Below, one piece after another: positions 8,250 through 17,343 of a stretch of 64,000 bases of DNA. How positions within the stretch are numbered: position 1 is the stretch's first letter; every line of letters starts with the position of its first letter. Origin of the DNA: Consotaella aegiceratis (GTDB lineage Bacteria > Pseudomonadota > Alphaproteobacteria > Rhizobiales > Rhizobiaceae); contig NZ_JAZHFT010000002.1 in assembly GCF_036541425.1 (NCBI RefSeq), positions 282,409-346,408 of the forward strand, written 5' to 3'. A model generated the notes under the pieces. The model ran no database searches, was not told the DNA's origin, and saw nothing but the letters and a program-made list of their open reading frames with translations. The position numbers and the translations under genes were made by a program.

Positions 8250-9635
8250 ATGCACCACCGGACCATCCATGCCCTGTCGCGGCGCTCCATGCTCAAATTC
8301 GCTTCGGCCGCGCTCGCCCTTTTCGCCGCCGCGCCGGCCTCGGCCGACATGGTGTTTCCCGAAAAGGACGAGCTGAAATTCGGCTTCATCAAGCTGACCG
8401 ACATGGCGCCGCTCGCCATCGCCAAGGAGAAGCACTTCTTCGAGGACGAAGGCCTCTACGTGACGCTGGAGCCGCAGGCCAACTGGAAGGTGCTGCTCGA
8501 CCGGGTCATCACCGGCGAACTCGACGGCGCCCACATGCTGGCCGGCCAGCCGCTGGCCGCAACCATCGGCTACGGCACCAAGGCCCATATCGTCACGCCC
8601 TTTTCCATGGACCTCAACGGCAACGGCATCACCGTGTCGAACACGGTCTGGGCCGAGATGAAGAAGAGCCTGAAGACGGACGCCGACGGCAAGATCGAGC
8701 ATCCGATTTCGGCGGCCGCCTTAAAGCCGGTGGTCGACGCCTACAAGGCTGAAGGAAAGCCCTTCAACATGGGCATGGTGTTCCCGGTCTCGACCCACAA
8801 TTACGAGCTGCGCTACTGGCTTGCCGCCGGCGGCCTCAATCCCGGCTACTATTCGCCCTCCGACACCTCCGGCCAGATCAAGGCCGACGTCCTCCTTTCG
8901 GTGACGCCGCCGCCGCAGATGCCGGCCACTCTCGAAGCCGGCACGATCCAGGGCTATTGCGTCGGCGAACCCTGGAACCAGCAGGCCGTGTTCAAGGGGA
9001 TCGGCGTGCCGGTCATCACCGATTACGAGATCTGGAAGGACAATCCCGAAAAGGTCTTCGGCATGACGGCGACCTTCGTCGAGGAGAACCCGAACACCGC
9101 GGTCGCCGTCACCAAGGCGCTGATCCGCGCCGGCAAGTGGCTGGACGCCAGTCCTGAAAACCGCAAGGAAGCGGTCGAGATCCTGTCGCGACCCGAATAT
9201 GTCGGCGCCGACGCCGAGGTCATCGCCAATTCGATGACCGGCACCTTCGAATACGAAAAGGGCGATAAGCGCGAGGCGCCGGACTTCAACGTCTTTTTCA
9301 AGAAGTTCGCGACCTACCCCTATTATTCCGACGCCATCTGGTACCTCACCCAGATGCGCCGCTGGGGCCAGATCGCCGAGGAAAAGCCCGACAGCTGGTA
9401 TGCCGAGACCGCCGCTTCGGTCTATCGCCCGGACATCTACAAGAAGGCCGCCGAGTCGCTGATCGACGACGGCGAGATCGAGGCGTCCGAGGTGCCGGAG
9501 ACCGACGGCTACAAGCCGGCAACCGCTGCCTTCATCGACGGCGTCGAATATGACGGCCGCAAGCCCAACGCCTATCTCGAACAGTTCAAGATCGGCCTCA
9601 AGGGCAGCGAAGACGTCGCCAGCCTCTCCAACTGA
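8250..9635 (+). CDS. nrtA: Nitrate ABC transporter, periplasmic substrate-binding protein
   Basis: NrtA captures nitrate (and often nitrite) in the periplasm and delivers it to NrtB. The 461-residue protein starts with a twin-arginine signal, SRRSMLK at residues 10-16, then a hydrophobic stretch and a likely cleavage site after ASA (residue 32). Family stretches include LKFGFIKLTDMAPLAIAKEK, VFPVSTHNYELRYWLAAGG and QGYCVGEPWNQQAVF. It shares its fold with NasS (6790-7917) but is longer at the C-terminus and exported. It follows a terminator-containing leader, so expression is probably gated by nitrate through NasT. nrtB begins 90 bases downstream. Confidence 0.94.
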   Translation: MHHRTIHALSRRSMLKFASAALALFAAAPASADMVFPEKDELKFGFIKLTDMAPLAIAKEKHFFEDEGLYVTLEPQANWKVLLDRVITGELDGAHMLAGQPLAATIGYGTKAHIVTPFSMDLNGNGITVSNTVWAEMKKSLKTDADGKIEHPISAAALKPVVDAYKAEGKPFNMGMVFPVSTHNYELRYWLAAGGLNPGYYSPSDTSGQIKADVLLSVTPPPQMPATLEAGTIQGYCVGEPWNQQAVFKGIGVPVITDYEIWKDNPEKVFGMTATFVEENPNTAVAVTKALIRAGKWLDASPENRKEAVEILSRPEYVGADAEVIANSMTGTFEYEKGDKREAPDFNVFFKKFATYPYYSDAIWYLTQMRRWGQIAEEKPDSWYAETAASVYRPDIYKKAAESLIDDGEIEASEVPETDGYKPATAAFIDGVEYDGRKPNAYLEQFKIGLKGSEDVASLSN

Positions 9636-9725
9636 CGCAACTCCGCGCGTGCCGCCGCCCTCGAGCGGGTCACGCCCTGCCCTTCTCCGTCTCCCAGCCC
9701 CAAGCCCCAGGAGAGCCTTCGCGCC

Positions 9726-10820
9726 ATGAGCACGGCATCCGATTTCATGGGACACGAGCTGTCCGCCGAAGAACGCCGCACCCTGAAGCGTGAAAAGCGC
9801 ATGATGCGGATCACGCGCGCCACCGGCCCTTTGACCGCGATTGGTCTCGGCTGGTTCGTGCCGATCATGAAGATCGCCGCCGGCGACGACCGGCGCTCCA
9901 ACATGAAGGCGCTCTGGCAGGGCCTGGCGGTGCCGCTGATCGGCATCCTTGCCTTCCTTGCGGTGTGGGCCGCCCTTGCCCCGCAGGTTCAGACCTCGCT
10001 CGGCACGGTGCCGGGCCCAGTCGAGGTCTGGGGCCAGGTTGAGAGCCTCTACGCCGACTATCAGCACGGCCGCGAGGACCGCGCCGACTTCTATGCGCGC
10101 CAGGAGGCGCGCAACCAGAAGCTCGCCGCCGCCGGCCATGCCGACCGGGTGAAGGTGCGCGACTACACCGGCGCGCCCACCTATCCCGAGCAGATTGTCA
10201 CCAGCCTGAAAACCGTCTTCCTCGGCTTCCTGCTCGCGACGATCATCGCGGTGCCGCTCGGTATCGCCTGCGGCCTCTCGGCCACGGTCAACGGCGCGCT
10301 CAATCCGCTGATCCAGATCTTCAAGCCGGTCTCGCCGCTCGCCTGGCTGCCGATCGTCACGATGATCGTCTCGGCGCTCTATGTGAACGCCTCGGACGCC
10401 GTGCCGAAGTCGATGGTGGTCTCGGCGATCACCGTGACGTTGTGCTCGCTGTGGCCGACGCTGATCAACACGGCGCTGGGCGTCGCCTCGATCGACAAGG
10501 ACCTCGTCAATGTCGGCAAGGTGCTGCAGCTGTCCACCGCCAAGACGATCACCAAACTGGTGCTGCCCTCGGCGATGCCGCTGATCTTCACCGGCCTGCG
10601 CCTGTCGCTGGGTGTCGGCTGGATGGTGCTGATCGCCGCCGAAATGCTCGCCCAGAACCCCGGCCTCGGCAAGTTCGTCTGGGACGAGTTCCAGAACGGT
10701 TCCTCTGCCTCGCTCGCCCGCATCATCGTTGCGGTGATCACCATCGGCATCGTCGGTTTCGTCCTCGACCGCCTCATGGCCGCCCTGCAGGCCGCCTTCA
10801 CCTACTCTTCGACGCGATAG
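9726..10820 (+). CDS. nrtB: Nitrate ABC transporter permease
   Basis: NrtB forms the membrane channel of the nitrate importer. The 364-residue protein has a charged N-terminal tail of about 60 residues and one early membrane segment (VPLIGILAFLAVWAAL). A polar region of about 80 residues follows, then the binding-protein-dependent permease domain with five or so helices. The cytoplasmic EAA-type loop that contacts the ATPase is visible around VGKVLQLSTAKTITKLVLPS and GWMVLIAAEM. The gene is 12 bases upstream of the ATPase gene, in the same operon as nrtA. Confidence 0.93.
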   Translation: MSTASDFMGHELSAEERRTLKREKRMMRITRATGPLTAIGLGWFVPIMKIAAGDDRRSNMKALWQGLAVPLIGILAFLAVWAALAPQVQTSLGTVPGPVEVWGQVESLYADYQHGREDRADFYARQEARNQKLAAAGHADRVKVRDYTGAPTYPEQIVTSLKTVFLGFLLATIIAVPLGIACGLSATVNGALNPLIQIFKPVSPLAWLPIVTMIVSALYVNASDAVPKSMVVSAITVTLCSLWPTLINTALGVASIDKDLVNVGKVLQLSTAKTITKLVLPSAMPLIFTGLRLSLGVGWMVLIAAEMLAQNPGLGKFVWDEFQNGSSASLARIIVAVITIGIVGFVLDRLMAALQAAFTYSSTR

Positions 10821-10831
10821 GAGGGCCGATC

Positions 10832-12574
10832 GTGAGCACGCCCATCATCGAATTGAAATCGGTCGCCAAGGGTTATGGCGAGAGCGAGAACCGCGCCCAG
10901 ATCCTCGAAGGCGTCGACCTTAATGTCGCCGAAGGCGAGTTCGTCGCGATCGTCGGCTTCTCCGGCTCCGGCAAGACGACGCTGATCTCGCTGATCGCCG
11001 GCCTCGTTCAGGCCGACCAGGGCGAGGTTCTGATGCGCGGCCAGCCGATCACCGGCCCCGGACCCGAGCGCGGCCTCGTCTTCCAGTCCTATTCGCTGAT
11101 GCCCTGGCTCACGGTGCGCGGCAACATCGCGCTCGCCGTCGATTCCGTGTTCGCCAAGGAAGCCAAGGCAAGCCGCAAGGCCCGAGTCGAGAAGTATATC
11201 GAGATGGTCGGCCTGTCGCACGCCGCCGACCGACGGCCGGCCGAGCTGTCCGGCGGCATGCGCCAGCGCGTCTCCGTCGCCCGGGCGCTTGCCATGAGCC
11301 CGGAGATCCTGCTTCTCGACGAGCCGCTGTCGGCGCTCGACGCGCTGACCCGCGCGAAACTTCAGGACGAGTTCGCGGCGATCAGCCAGGTCGAGAAGAA
11401 GACCATCATCCTGATCACCAACGACGTCGACGAGGCGATCCTTCTCGCTGACCGCATCATTCCGCTCGATCCCGGCCCGCGCGCCAAGCTGGGGCCCTCC
11501 TTCTCCGTCGACCTGCCGCATCCGCGCGTGCGTTCGGAGATGAACACCAACGAGGCCTTCAAGCGCCTGCGCCGCGACGTCACCACCTATCTGATGGAGC
11601 GCGGTCGCCATGCCGCGACCGAGGCCGGCGAGGCCAAGGCGCTGCCGAACGTGGTGCCGATCACCCAGGCGCCGCAGAAGGGCCCGGCGCCCGACCTGCC
11701 GGCGGCCTATCGCAAGGCGGCCCATTCGCCGATCGAGCGGGGATATCTGGAATTCTCCGAGGTCCGAAAGACCTATCCGACGCCGAAAGGCCCGCTCACC
11801 GTCGTCGACGGCTTCGACCTGAAGATGGAAAAGGGCGAGTTCATCACCCTCATCGGCCATTCGGGCTGCGGCAAGTCGACGGTGCTGTCGATGGCGGCCG
11901 GCCTCAACGACATCTCGTCGGGCGGCATCATCCTCGACGGCAAGGAAGTGCACGGCGCCGGACCCGACCGCGCCGTCGTCTTCCAGGCGCCCTCGCTGAT
12001 GCCCTGGCTGACGGCACGCGAGAACGTCGCGTTGGGCGTCGACCGGGTCTATCCCACCGCCTCGTCGGGCGAGCGGCGCGACATCGTCGAGCATTATCTG
12101 CATCGCGTCGGTCTGGCGGACGCCATGCACCGCAAGGCGGCCGATCTGTCCAACGGCATGAAGCAGCGCGTCGGCATCGCCCGCGCCTTCGCCCTGTCGC
12201 CGAAGCTTCTGCTTCTCGACGAGCCGTTCGGCATGCTCGATTCGCTGACCCGCTGGGAGCTGCAGGACGTTCTGATGGACGTCTGGAAGCGCACCCAGGT
12301 GACGGCTGTCTGCGTCACCCACGACGTCGACGAGGCGATCCTCCTCGCCGACCGCGTGGTGATGATGACCAATGGGCCGATGGCCAAGATCGGCAAGGTC
12401 ATGAAAGTCGACCTGCCGCGCCCGCGCACCCGCAAGGCGCTGCTCGAACATCCCGACTACTACCTCTACCGCGAACAGCTCCTGAGCTTCCTGGAAGAGT
12501 ACGAAAAGGGCGCCCACGGCTCGGAGCCGAGCGCCGCTCCCGCAAAATCCGAGACGAAGAGAGAGGCAGCATGA
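10832..12574 (+). CDS. Nitrate ABC transporter, two ATPase domains fused (NrtC/NrtD-like)
   Basis: This 580-residue protein carries two complete ABC ATPase domains and powers NrtB. Domain 1 has Walker A GFSGSGKTT (42-50), signature LSGGMRQRVSVARAL (about 139) and Walker B LLLDEPLSALD. Domain 2 begins near residue 304, with GHSGCGKST (about 342), LSNGMKQRVGIARAF (about 438) and LLLLDEPFGMLD (about 459). Classical systems use two separate proteins, and NrtC there has a regulatory NrtA-like tail; here both ATPases are in one chain and that tail is absent. Domain 1 has an Asn at the ITNDVDEA switch position where domain 2 has the usual His (VTHDVDEA), so domain 1 may be the weaker site. GTG 10832 follows AGGAGGG. 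It overlaps the next gene by ATGA. Confidence 0.92.
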   Translation: MSTPIIELKSVAKGYGESENRAQILEGVDLNVAEGEFVAIVGFSGSGKTTLISLIAGLVQADQGEVLMRGQPITGPGPERGLVFQSYSLMPWLTVRGNIALAVDSVFAKEAKASRKARVEKYIEMVGLSHAADRRPAELSGGMRQRVSVARALAMSPEILLLDEPLSALDALTRAKLQDEFAAISQVEKKTIILITNDVDEAILLADRIIPLDPGPRAKLGPSFSVDLPHPRVRSEMNTNEAFKRLRRDVTTYLMERGRHAATEAGEAKALPNVVPITQAPQKGPAPDLPAAYRKAAHSPIERGYLEFSEVRKTYPTPKGPLTVVDGFDLKMEKGEFITLIGHSGCGKSTVLSMAAGLNDISSGGIILDGKEVHGAGPDRAVVFQAPSLMPWLTARENVALGVDRVYPTASSGERRDIVEHYLHRVGLADAMHRKAADLSNGMKQRVGIARAFALSPKLLLLDEPFGMLDSLTRWELQDVLMDVWKRTQVTAVCVTHDVDEAILLADRVVMMTNGPMAKIGKVMKVDLPRPRTRKALLEHPDYYLYREQLLSFLEEYEKGAHGSEPSAAPAKSETKREAA

Positions 12575-13509
12575 GCGCTGTCATGGCACCTCAAGACACC
12601 CCCCGTCCGTTCGTCGAAGTGACCGAGGTCTGGGTTCCGGAAGGCGACCGTCTGGTCTGGTCGAGCGGCAATTACGGGGCGCTCGCCTCCTTCGCCGCCG
12701 CCTCCGAAAAGCACAGCTTCGCCAAGGGCGAAGGCCTGCCCGGCAAGGCCTGGGCCGAGGCCCGCCCGGTCGTTCTGAAAGGCTTCGACGGCTCCTATTT
12801 CCTGCGCGCCGACGCCGCCAAGGCGGTCGGCCTGACCAGCGCCGTCGCCGTGCCGATCTTTCGCGGGCCCGATCTGAAGGCGGTGGTCGTCGTCCTGTGC
12901 GCCGACGACGAGGACCGCACCGGCGCCATCGAGATCTGGCGGGCCGACAACGGCTTGATGATGCTCGACGACGGCTATTACGGCGCCGCCAAGCATTTCG
13001 AGTGGGTCTCCCAGCACACCCATTTTCCGCGCGGCCAGGGCCTGCCCGGCGGGGTGTGGGCGGCCAATACGCCGATGCTGATGCGCGACCTCGGCTCCGG
13101 CTACCGCTTCATTCGCGCCGACAGCGCCGGCAAGGCGGGCCTCACCACCGGCCTCGGCCTGCCGATTCCGGTGCCGGGCGATCCGACCTACGTGTTGACG
13201 CTCCTGTCGGCGCGCGGCACGCCGATCGCCCATCGCTTCGAACTGTGGAGCGTGCCCGGCGCCAAGACCGGCAGCTCCAAGGATGCGGTTCTGACCGACG
13301 GCATCTGCCAGCGCGAGGGTCCGCTCTGGACCGACGAAGAGGAGCCGCGCGTCGCGCCCTGGCAGGGCACGATCGGTCAGGTGCTCGGATCGGGCATCCC
13401 CGTCGTCAAGGTCGACAAGGCGGGTCTGGCCGCCGGCTACGCCTCGATGGTGGCCGTCCCGATCTATCGCGACGGCGCGATCGCCCACGTCGTCGCCTGG
13501 TATTACTGA
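12571..13509 (+). CDS. GAF-like repeat protein of the nitrate assimilation operon
   Basis: I recognise this 312-residue soluble protein only as a GAF-related repeat protein. Three copies of a GAF-like unit are visible. Residues 50-98 contain FAKGEGLPGKAW, YFLRADAAKAVGL and AVAVPIF. Residues 152-200 contain FPRGQGLPGGVW, YRFIRADSAGKAGL and GLGLPIP. Residues 266-300 hold a shorter copy ending in ASMVAVPIY. There is no kinase, receiver, HTH or membrane segment, so it would act by binding a ligand or partner. It is tied to the transporter ATPase gene by an ATGA overlap and followed 10 bases later by nirB, so it is made with the transporter and reductase. A role in sensing nitrogen or redox state, or in modulating NrtCD or NirB, is inference only. 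Confidence 0.8.
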   Translation: MSAVMAPQDTPRPFVEVTEVWVPEGDRLVWSSGNYGALASFAAASEKHSFAKGEGLPGKAWAEARPVVLKGFDGSYFLRADAAKAVGLTSAVAVPIFRGPDLKAVVVVLCADDEDRTGAIEIWRADNGLMMLDDGYYGAAKHFEWVSQHTHFPRGQGLPGGVWAANTPMLMRDLGSGYRFIRADSAGKAGLTTGLGLPIPVPGDPTYVLTLLSARGTPIAHRFELWSVPGAKTGSSKDAVLTDGICQREGPLWTDEEEPRVAPWQGTIGQVLGSGIPVVKVDKAGLAAGYASMVAVPIYRDGAIAHVVAWYY

Positions 13510-13519
13510 GGTGAAGCCT

Positions 13520-15964
13520 ATGCAGAAACTGGTCGTCATCGGCGCCGGCATGGCGTCCGGCCGCGCGCTGGAACATCTGTTCGAGGCGGACGGCGAGCCT
13601 TACGAGGTCACGCTGTTCAACGCCGAAGCCCGCGGCAACTACAACCGCATCATGCTGACCTCCGTGCTCTCCGGAGAAAAGAGCTACGAGGAGATCGTCA
13701 CCCATGACGAGGCCTGGTATGCGGAGCGCGGCGTGACCTGCCGCTTCGGCGAAAAGGTCGTCGCCATCGATCGGGCCCGCAAGATCGTCGTCGGCGAGAA
13801 GGGCGAGGTCCCCTACGACAAGCTGATCGTCGCGACGGGCTCGGTGCCCTTCATCATTCCGGTGGAAGGGCGGGACCTGCCCGGTGTCATCACCTATCGC
13901 GATCTCGACGACACCAACGCCATGGTCGAGGCGTGCGGGCCTGAGGGCAAGTCGGCCGTCGTCATCGGCGGCGGCCTTCTCGGCCTTGAAGCCGCCGCCG
14001 GCCTGCGGCTGCGCGGCATGGAGGTGACGGTCGTCCATCTCGCCGGCCACCTGATGGAGCGCCAGCTCGACCCGTCCGCCTCCTATCTGCTCGAACGGGC
14101 GGTGGAATCGCGCGGCATCCGCGTTCTGACCAAGGCCAACACCCAGGCGATCGAGGGCGAGACCCACGTGACCGGCGTGCGCCTCGACGACGGCACGGTG
14201 GTTCCTGCCGACATCGTCGTCATGGCGGTCGGCATCCGCCCCTCGACCCAGCTCGCCAAGGACGCCGGGCTCGAAGTCGGGCGCGGCGTCAAGGTCGGCG
14301 ACGACCTGCGCACGTCCGATCCCGACATCTTCTCGGTCGGCGAATGCGTCGAACATCGCGGCGTCTGCTACGGCCTGGTCGCGCCACTCTACGAGATGGG
14401 CAAGGTGGTCGCCGCCCATCTCGCCGGCCCCTCCGAAAACGTCTATCTCGGCTCGGTCACCTCGACCAAGCTCAAGGTCACCGGCATCGACCTCTTCTCG
14501 GCCGGCGACTTTTCCGAGGGCGAGGGCCGCGACGAGATCGTGCTGCGCGATGCCGCCGGCGGCGTCTACAAGCGCCTCGTCATCGAGCACAACACCATTA
14601 TCGGCGCGGTGCTCTACGGCGATACCGCCGACGGCGCCTGGTTCTTCGACCTGATGAAGAAGACCACCGACATCTCCGAGATGCGTGACACCCTGATCTT
14701 CGGCCAGTCCTACCAGGGGGGCGCCCCGCTGGACCCTACGGCGGCCGTTGCAGCCTTGCCGGATGAGGCGGAGATCTGCGGCTGCAACGGCGTCTGCAAG
14801 GGCACCATCGTCAACGCCATCACCGAGCGCGGTCTGAACTCGCTGGAAGCGGTGCGCTCGGCCACCAAGGCCTCGGCCTCCTGCGGCTCGTGCACCGGCC
14901 TCGTCGACCAGTTGCTGCTGTCGACCCTGGGGCCCGCCTATATCGTCAAGGCGCTGCCCTCGGTCTGCGGCTGCACCGAGCTCTCCCACGGCGCGGTGCG
15001 CCGGCTGATCAAGGCGAAGGAGCTGAAGACCATTCCGGCCGTCATGCAGGAGCTGGAGTGGAAGACCGCCAACGGCTGCTCCAAGTGCCGGCCGGCGCTC
15101 AACTACTATCTCCTCGCCGACTGGCCGGGCGAATACGTCGACGACCAGCAGTCGCGCTACATCAACGAGCGCGTCCACGCCAATATCCAGAAGGACGGCA
15201 CCTATTCCGTCGTGCCGCGCATGTGGGGCGGCATCACCTCGGCCAAGGAGCTGCGCGCCATCGCCGACGTGGTCGAAAAATTCGACATCCCGACGGTCAA
15301 ATGCACCGGCGGCCAGCGCATCGACATGCTGGGGGTCAAGAAGGAGGACCTGCCGGCGGTCTGGTCCGACCTCAACGCCGCCGGCCTCGTCTCCGGCCAT
15401 GCCTACGGCAAGGCGCTCAGAACGGTGAAGACGTGCGTCGGCACCGACTGGTGCCGCTTCGGCACCCAGGACTCCACCGGTCTCGGCGTTCGCATCGAAA
15501 AGTTCATGTGGGGCTCCTGGACGCCCGGCAAGGTCAAGCTCGCCGTCTCCGGGTGCCCGCGCAACTGCGCCGAGGCGACCTGCAAGGATGTCGGCGTCGT
15601 CTGTGTCGATTCCGGCTACGAGATCCATGTCGGCGGCGCCGCCGGCCTCGACATAAGGGGCACCGAGCTTCTGACCAAGGTTTCGACCGAGGACGATGCG
15701 CTCGAAATGATCGTCGCCACGGTGCAGCTCTATCGCGAGCAGGGCTGGTATCTGGAGCGCATCTACAAGTGGATGCGCCGGGTCGGCCTCGACACCATCA
15801 AGAGCCAGGTGGTCGACGATGCGGCCAACCGCAAGGCGCTGTTCGAGCGCTTCGTCTATTCCCAGCAGTTTTCCCAATCCGATCCCTGGCAGGCGCGCAC
15901 GCAGGGCCTCGACGCCCACGAATTCAAGCCGCTTGCCGATTTGACCCTGGAGGCCGCCGAGTGA
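13520..15964 (+). CDS. nirB: Assimilatory NAD(P)H-nitrite reductase, large subunit
   Basis: NirB reduces nitrite to ammonium in the cytoplasm with six electrons from NAD(P)H. The 814-residue protein has an FAD-binding fold (VVIGAGMASGRAL at the N-terminus) and an NAD fold (VIGGGLLGLEAA). A BFD-type [2Fe-2S] domain carries CGCNGVC and CGSC at about 418-465, with a second BFD-like CGC...CSKC pair after it. The sirohaem/[4Fe-4S] ligands are in CVGTDWC (about 638) and SGCPRNC (about 678). ATG 13520 is chosen because GAGG lies at a normal distance; an in-frame GTG at 13511 is possible. The stop overlaps the nirD start (TGATG). CysG, encoded downstream, makes the sirohaem. Confidence 0.96.
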   Translation: MQKLVVIGAGMASGRALEHLFEADGEPYEVTLFNAEARGNYNRIMLTSVLSGEKSYEEIVTHDEAWYAERGVTCRFGEKVVAIDRARKIVVGEKGEVPYDKLIVATGSVPFIIPVEGRDLPGVITYRDLDDTNAMVEACGPEGKSAVVIGGGLLGLEAAAGLRLRGMEVTVVHLAGHLMERQLDPSASYLLERAVESRGIRVLTKANTQAIEGETHVTGVRLDDGTVVPADIVVMAVGIRPSTQLAKDAGLEVGRGVKVGDDLRTSDPDIFSVGECVEHRGVCYGLVAPLYEMGKVVAAHLAGPSENVYLGSVTSTKLKVTGIDLFSAGDFSEGEGRDEIVLRDAAGGVYKRLVIEHNTIIGAVLYGDTADGAWFFDLMKKTTDISEMRDTLIFGQSYQGGAPLDPTAAVAALPDEAEICGCNGVCKGTIVNAITERGLNSLEAVRSATKASASCGSCTGLVDQLLLSTLGPAYIVKALPSVCGCTELSHGAVRRLIKAKELKTIPAVMQELEWKTANGCSKCRPALNYYLLADWPGEYVDDQQSRYINERVHANIQKDGTYSVVPRMWGGITSAKELRAIADVVEKFDIPTVKCTGGQRIDMLGVKKEDLPAVWSDLNAAGLVSGHAYGKALRTVKTCVGTDWCRFGTQDSTGLGVRIEKFMWGSWTPGKVKLAVSGCPRNCAEATCKDVGVVCVDSGYEIHVGGAAGLDIRGTELLTKVSTEDDALEMIVATVQLYREQGWYLERIYKWMRRVGLDTIKSQVVDDAANRKALFERFVYSQQFSQSDPWQARTQGLDAHEFKPLADLTLEAAE

Positions 15965-16302
15965 TGAGCGAGAACTGGATCGAGATCGGCCGCGTCTCCG
16001 ACATTCCGGCGCTCGGCGCGCGGGTCGTCAAGACGCACGAGATGAACATCGGCGTCTTCAAGACCGCCGACGGCAGCATCTACGCCATCGAGGACAAGTG
16101 CCCGCATCGCGGCGGGCCGCTCAGCCAGGGCATCGTCCATGACGAGGCCGTCACCTGCCCGCTGCATTCGGTGGTGATCTCGCTGAAGACCGGCATCGCC
16201 GCCAATCACGAAGACGGCTGCGTGCGCACCATTCCGGTGAAGATCGAGGGCGAGCGCATTCTCATCGACCTTGCGGCGGCCGCCACGCGCAAGGCCGCCT
16301 GA
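15964..16302 (+). CDS. nirD: Nitrite reductase small subunit, Rieske-type
   Basis: NirD is the small partner of NirB. The 112-residue protein is a single Rieske-like domain with both ligand pairs, CPHRGG and CPLHSV, intact, so it can hold a [2Fe-2S] cluster; some NirD proteins such as that of E. coli lack these residues. The start ATG overlaps the nirB stop (TGATG at 15962-15966), which implies coupled translation and a defined subunit ratio. A strong hairpin lies in the gap before nirC. Confidence 0.95.
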   Translation: MSENWIEIGRVSDIPALGARVVKTHEMNIGVFKTADGSIYAIEDKCPHRGGPLSQGIVHDEAVTCPLHSVVISLKTGIAANHEDGCVRTIPVKIEGERILIDLAAAATRKAA

Positions 16303-16357
16303 CCCGAGAAAACGGGAGGTGCCAGCCGGCCGGTGTCGGCAGGCCAAGCTCTGACGA

Positions 16358-16381
16358 CGGCGGCGCAACGCGGCGCCGCCG
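16358..16381 (+). promoter_or_regulatory. Intercistronic hairpin between nirD and nirC
   Basis: CGGCGGCGC pairs perfectly with GCGCCGCCG around the loop AACGCG. There is no T run after it, so it looks like an mRNA-stabilising or processing hairpin more than a terminator. Confidence 0.55.
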
Positions 16382-16420
16382 ATCCCCTCTTGTCTGACCT
16401 CAACGCAATGGAGAGTCCCC

Positions 16421-17263
16421 ATGGCCTATGTCGCACCCTCCGAATTCGTCACCAAAATGGTCGATGCCGGTGAAGCGAAGATCTTCATGTCGACGCGGGA
16501 CACGGTGATCCGCGCCTATATGGCCGGCGCCATTCTCGCGCTCGCCGCCGCCTTCGCCGTGACGATCAACGTCCAGACCGGCCAGCCGCTGGCCGGCGCC
16601 ATCCTCTTTCCCGTGGGCTTTTGCCTGCTCTACCTGATGGGCTTCGACCTTTTGACCGGCGTCTTCACGCTGGCGCCGCTCGCCCTGATCGACAAGCGTC
16701 CGGGCGTGACGCTCGGCGGCGTGCTGCGCAATTGGGGGCTGGTGTTTCTCGGCAATTTTGCCGGCGCGCTCACCGTCGCGGTGATGATGGCGATCATCTT
16801 CACCTTCGCCTTCACCACCGAGCCCAACGCGGTCGGCAAGGCGATCGGCCATATCGGCGAGGGTCGCACGATCGGTTACGCCGCGCACGGCGCCGGCGGC
16901 ATGCTGACCCTCTTCGTGCGCGGCATCCTGTGCAACTGGATGGTCTCGACCGGTGTCGTCGCGGCGCTGATGTCCAGCACCGTGTCGGGCAAGGTGATCA
17001 CCATGTGGATGCCGATCATGCTGTTCTTCTACATGGGCTTCGAGCACTCGGTGGTGAACATGTTCCTGTTCCCTTCGGGCCTGATGCTGGAAGGCAACTT
17101 CTCGATCGGCGACTACTTCATCTGGAACGAGATCCCCACCGTCCTCGGCAACCTCGTCGGCGGCCTCTCCTTCGTCGGCCTGACGCTCTACGCCACGCAC
17201 CTGAGGACGGGGGCGGCGCGCGAGCGCCGCATCGTCGAGCCGGCGGCGGTGCCGGCCGAGTAA
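16421..17263 (+). CDS. nirC: Formate/nitrite transporter family channel, probable nitrite transporter
   Basis: This 280-residue inner-membrane protein belongs to the FNT (FocA/NirC) family of pentameric anion channels. It has about six transmembrane helices and the family stretches FDLLTGVFTL, RNWGLVFLGNFAGAL and GILCNWMVSTGV. Its place between nirD and nasA points to nitrite rather than formate: it would take up nitrite for NirBD or let out excess nitrite. The start ATG follows GGAGAG. Hairpins flank the gene on both sides (16358-16381 and 17277-17303), so its message level may be set separately from its neighbours. Confidence 0.92.
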   Translation: MAYVAPSEFVTKMVDAGEAKIFMSTRDTVIRAYMAGAILALAAAFAVTINVQTGQPLAGAILFPVGFCLLYLMGFDLLTGVFTLAPLALIDKRPGVTLGGVLRNWGLVFLGNFAGALTVAVMMAIIFTFAFTTEPNAVGKAIGHIGEGRTIGYAAHGAGGMLTLFVRGILCNWMVSTGVVAALMSSTVSGKVITMWMPIMLFFYMGFEHSVVNMFLFPSGLMLEGNFSIGDYFIWNEIPTVLGNLVGGLSFVGLTLYATHLRTGAARERRIVEPAAVPAE

Positions 17264-17276
17264 CGAGCGGAACTAG

Positions 17277-17303
17277 GGCGCGCACGCCCTTAGGCGGCGC
17301 GCC
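17277..17303 (+). terminator. Strong hairpin between nirC and nasA (partial terminator or processing site)
   Basis: GGCGCGC (17277-17283) pairs with GCGCGCC (17297-17303), and inside it CGCC pairs with GGCG around the loop CTTA, with a single bulged A. The eleven pairs are almost pure GC. The following TTCTCTAACCC is only weakly T-rich, so it may act as a leaky terminator or as a 3' stabiliser for the upstream message. Confidence 0.5.
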
Positions 17304-17343
17304 TTCTCTAACCCTTTTCGCATCCATCGGAACGGCGGACGCC

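Noticed and set aside
13406..15919. 837-codon open frame on the minus strand opposite nirB
   Set aside because: The codon pattern is a GC-rich shadow of nirB, the translation shows no known motif, and the plus-strand product has complete family motifs.
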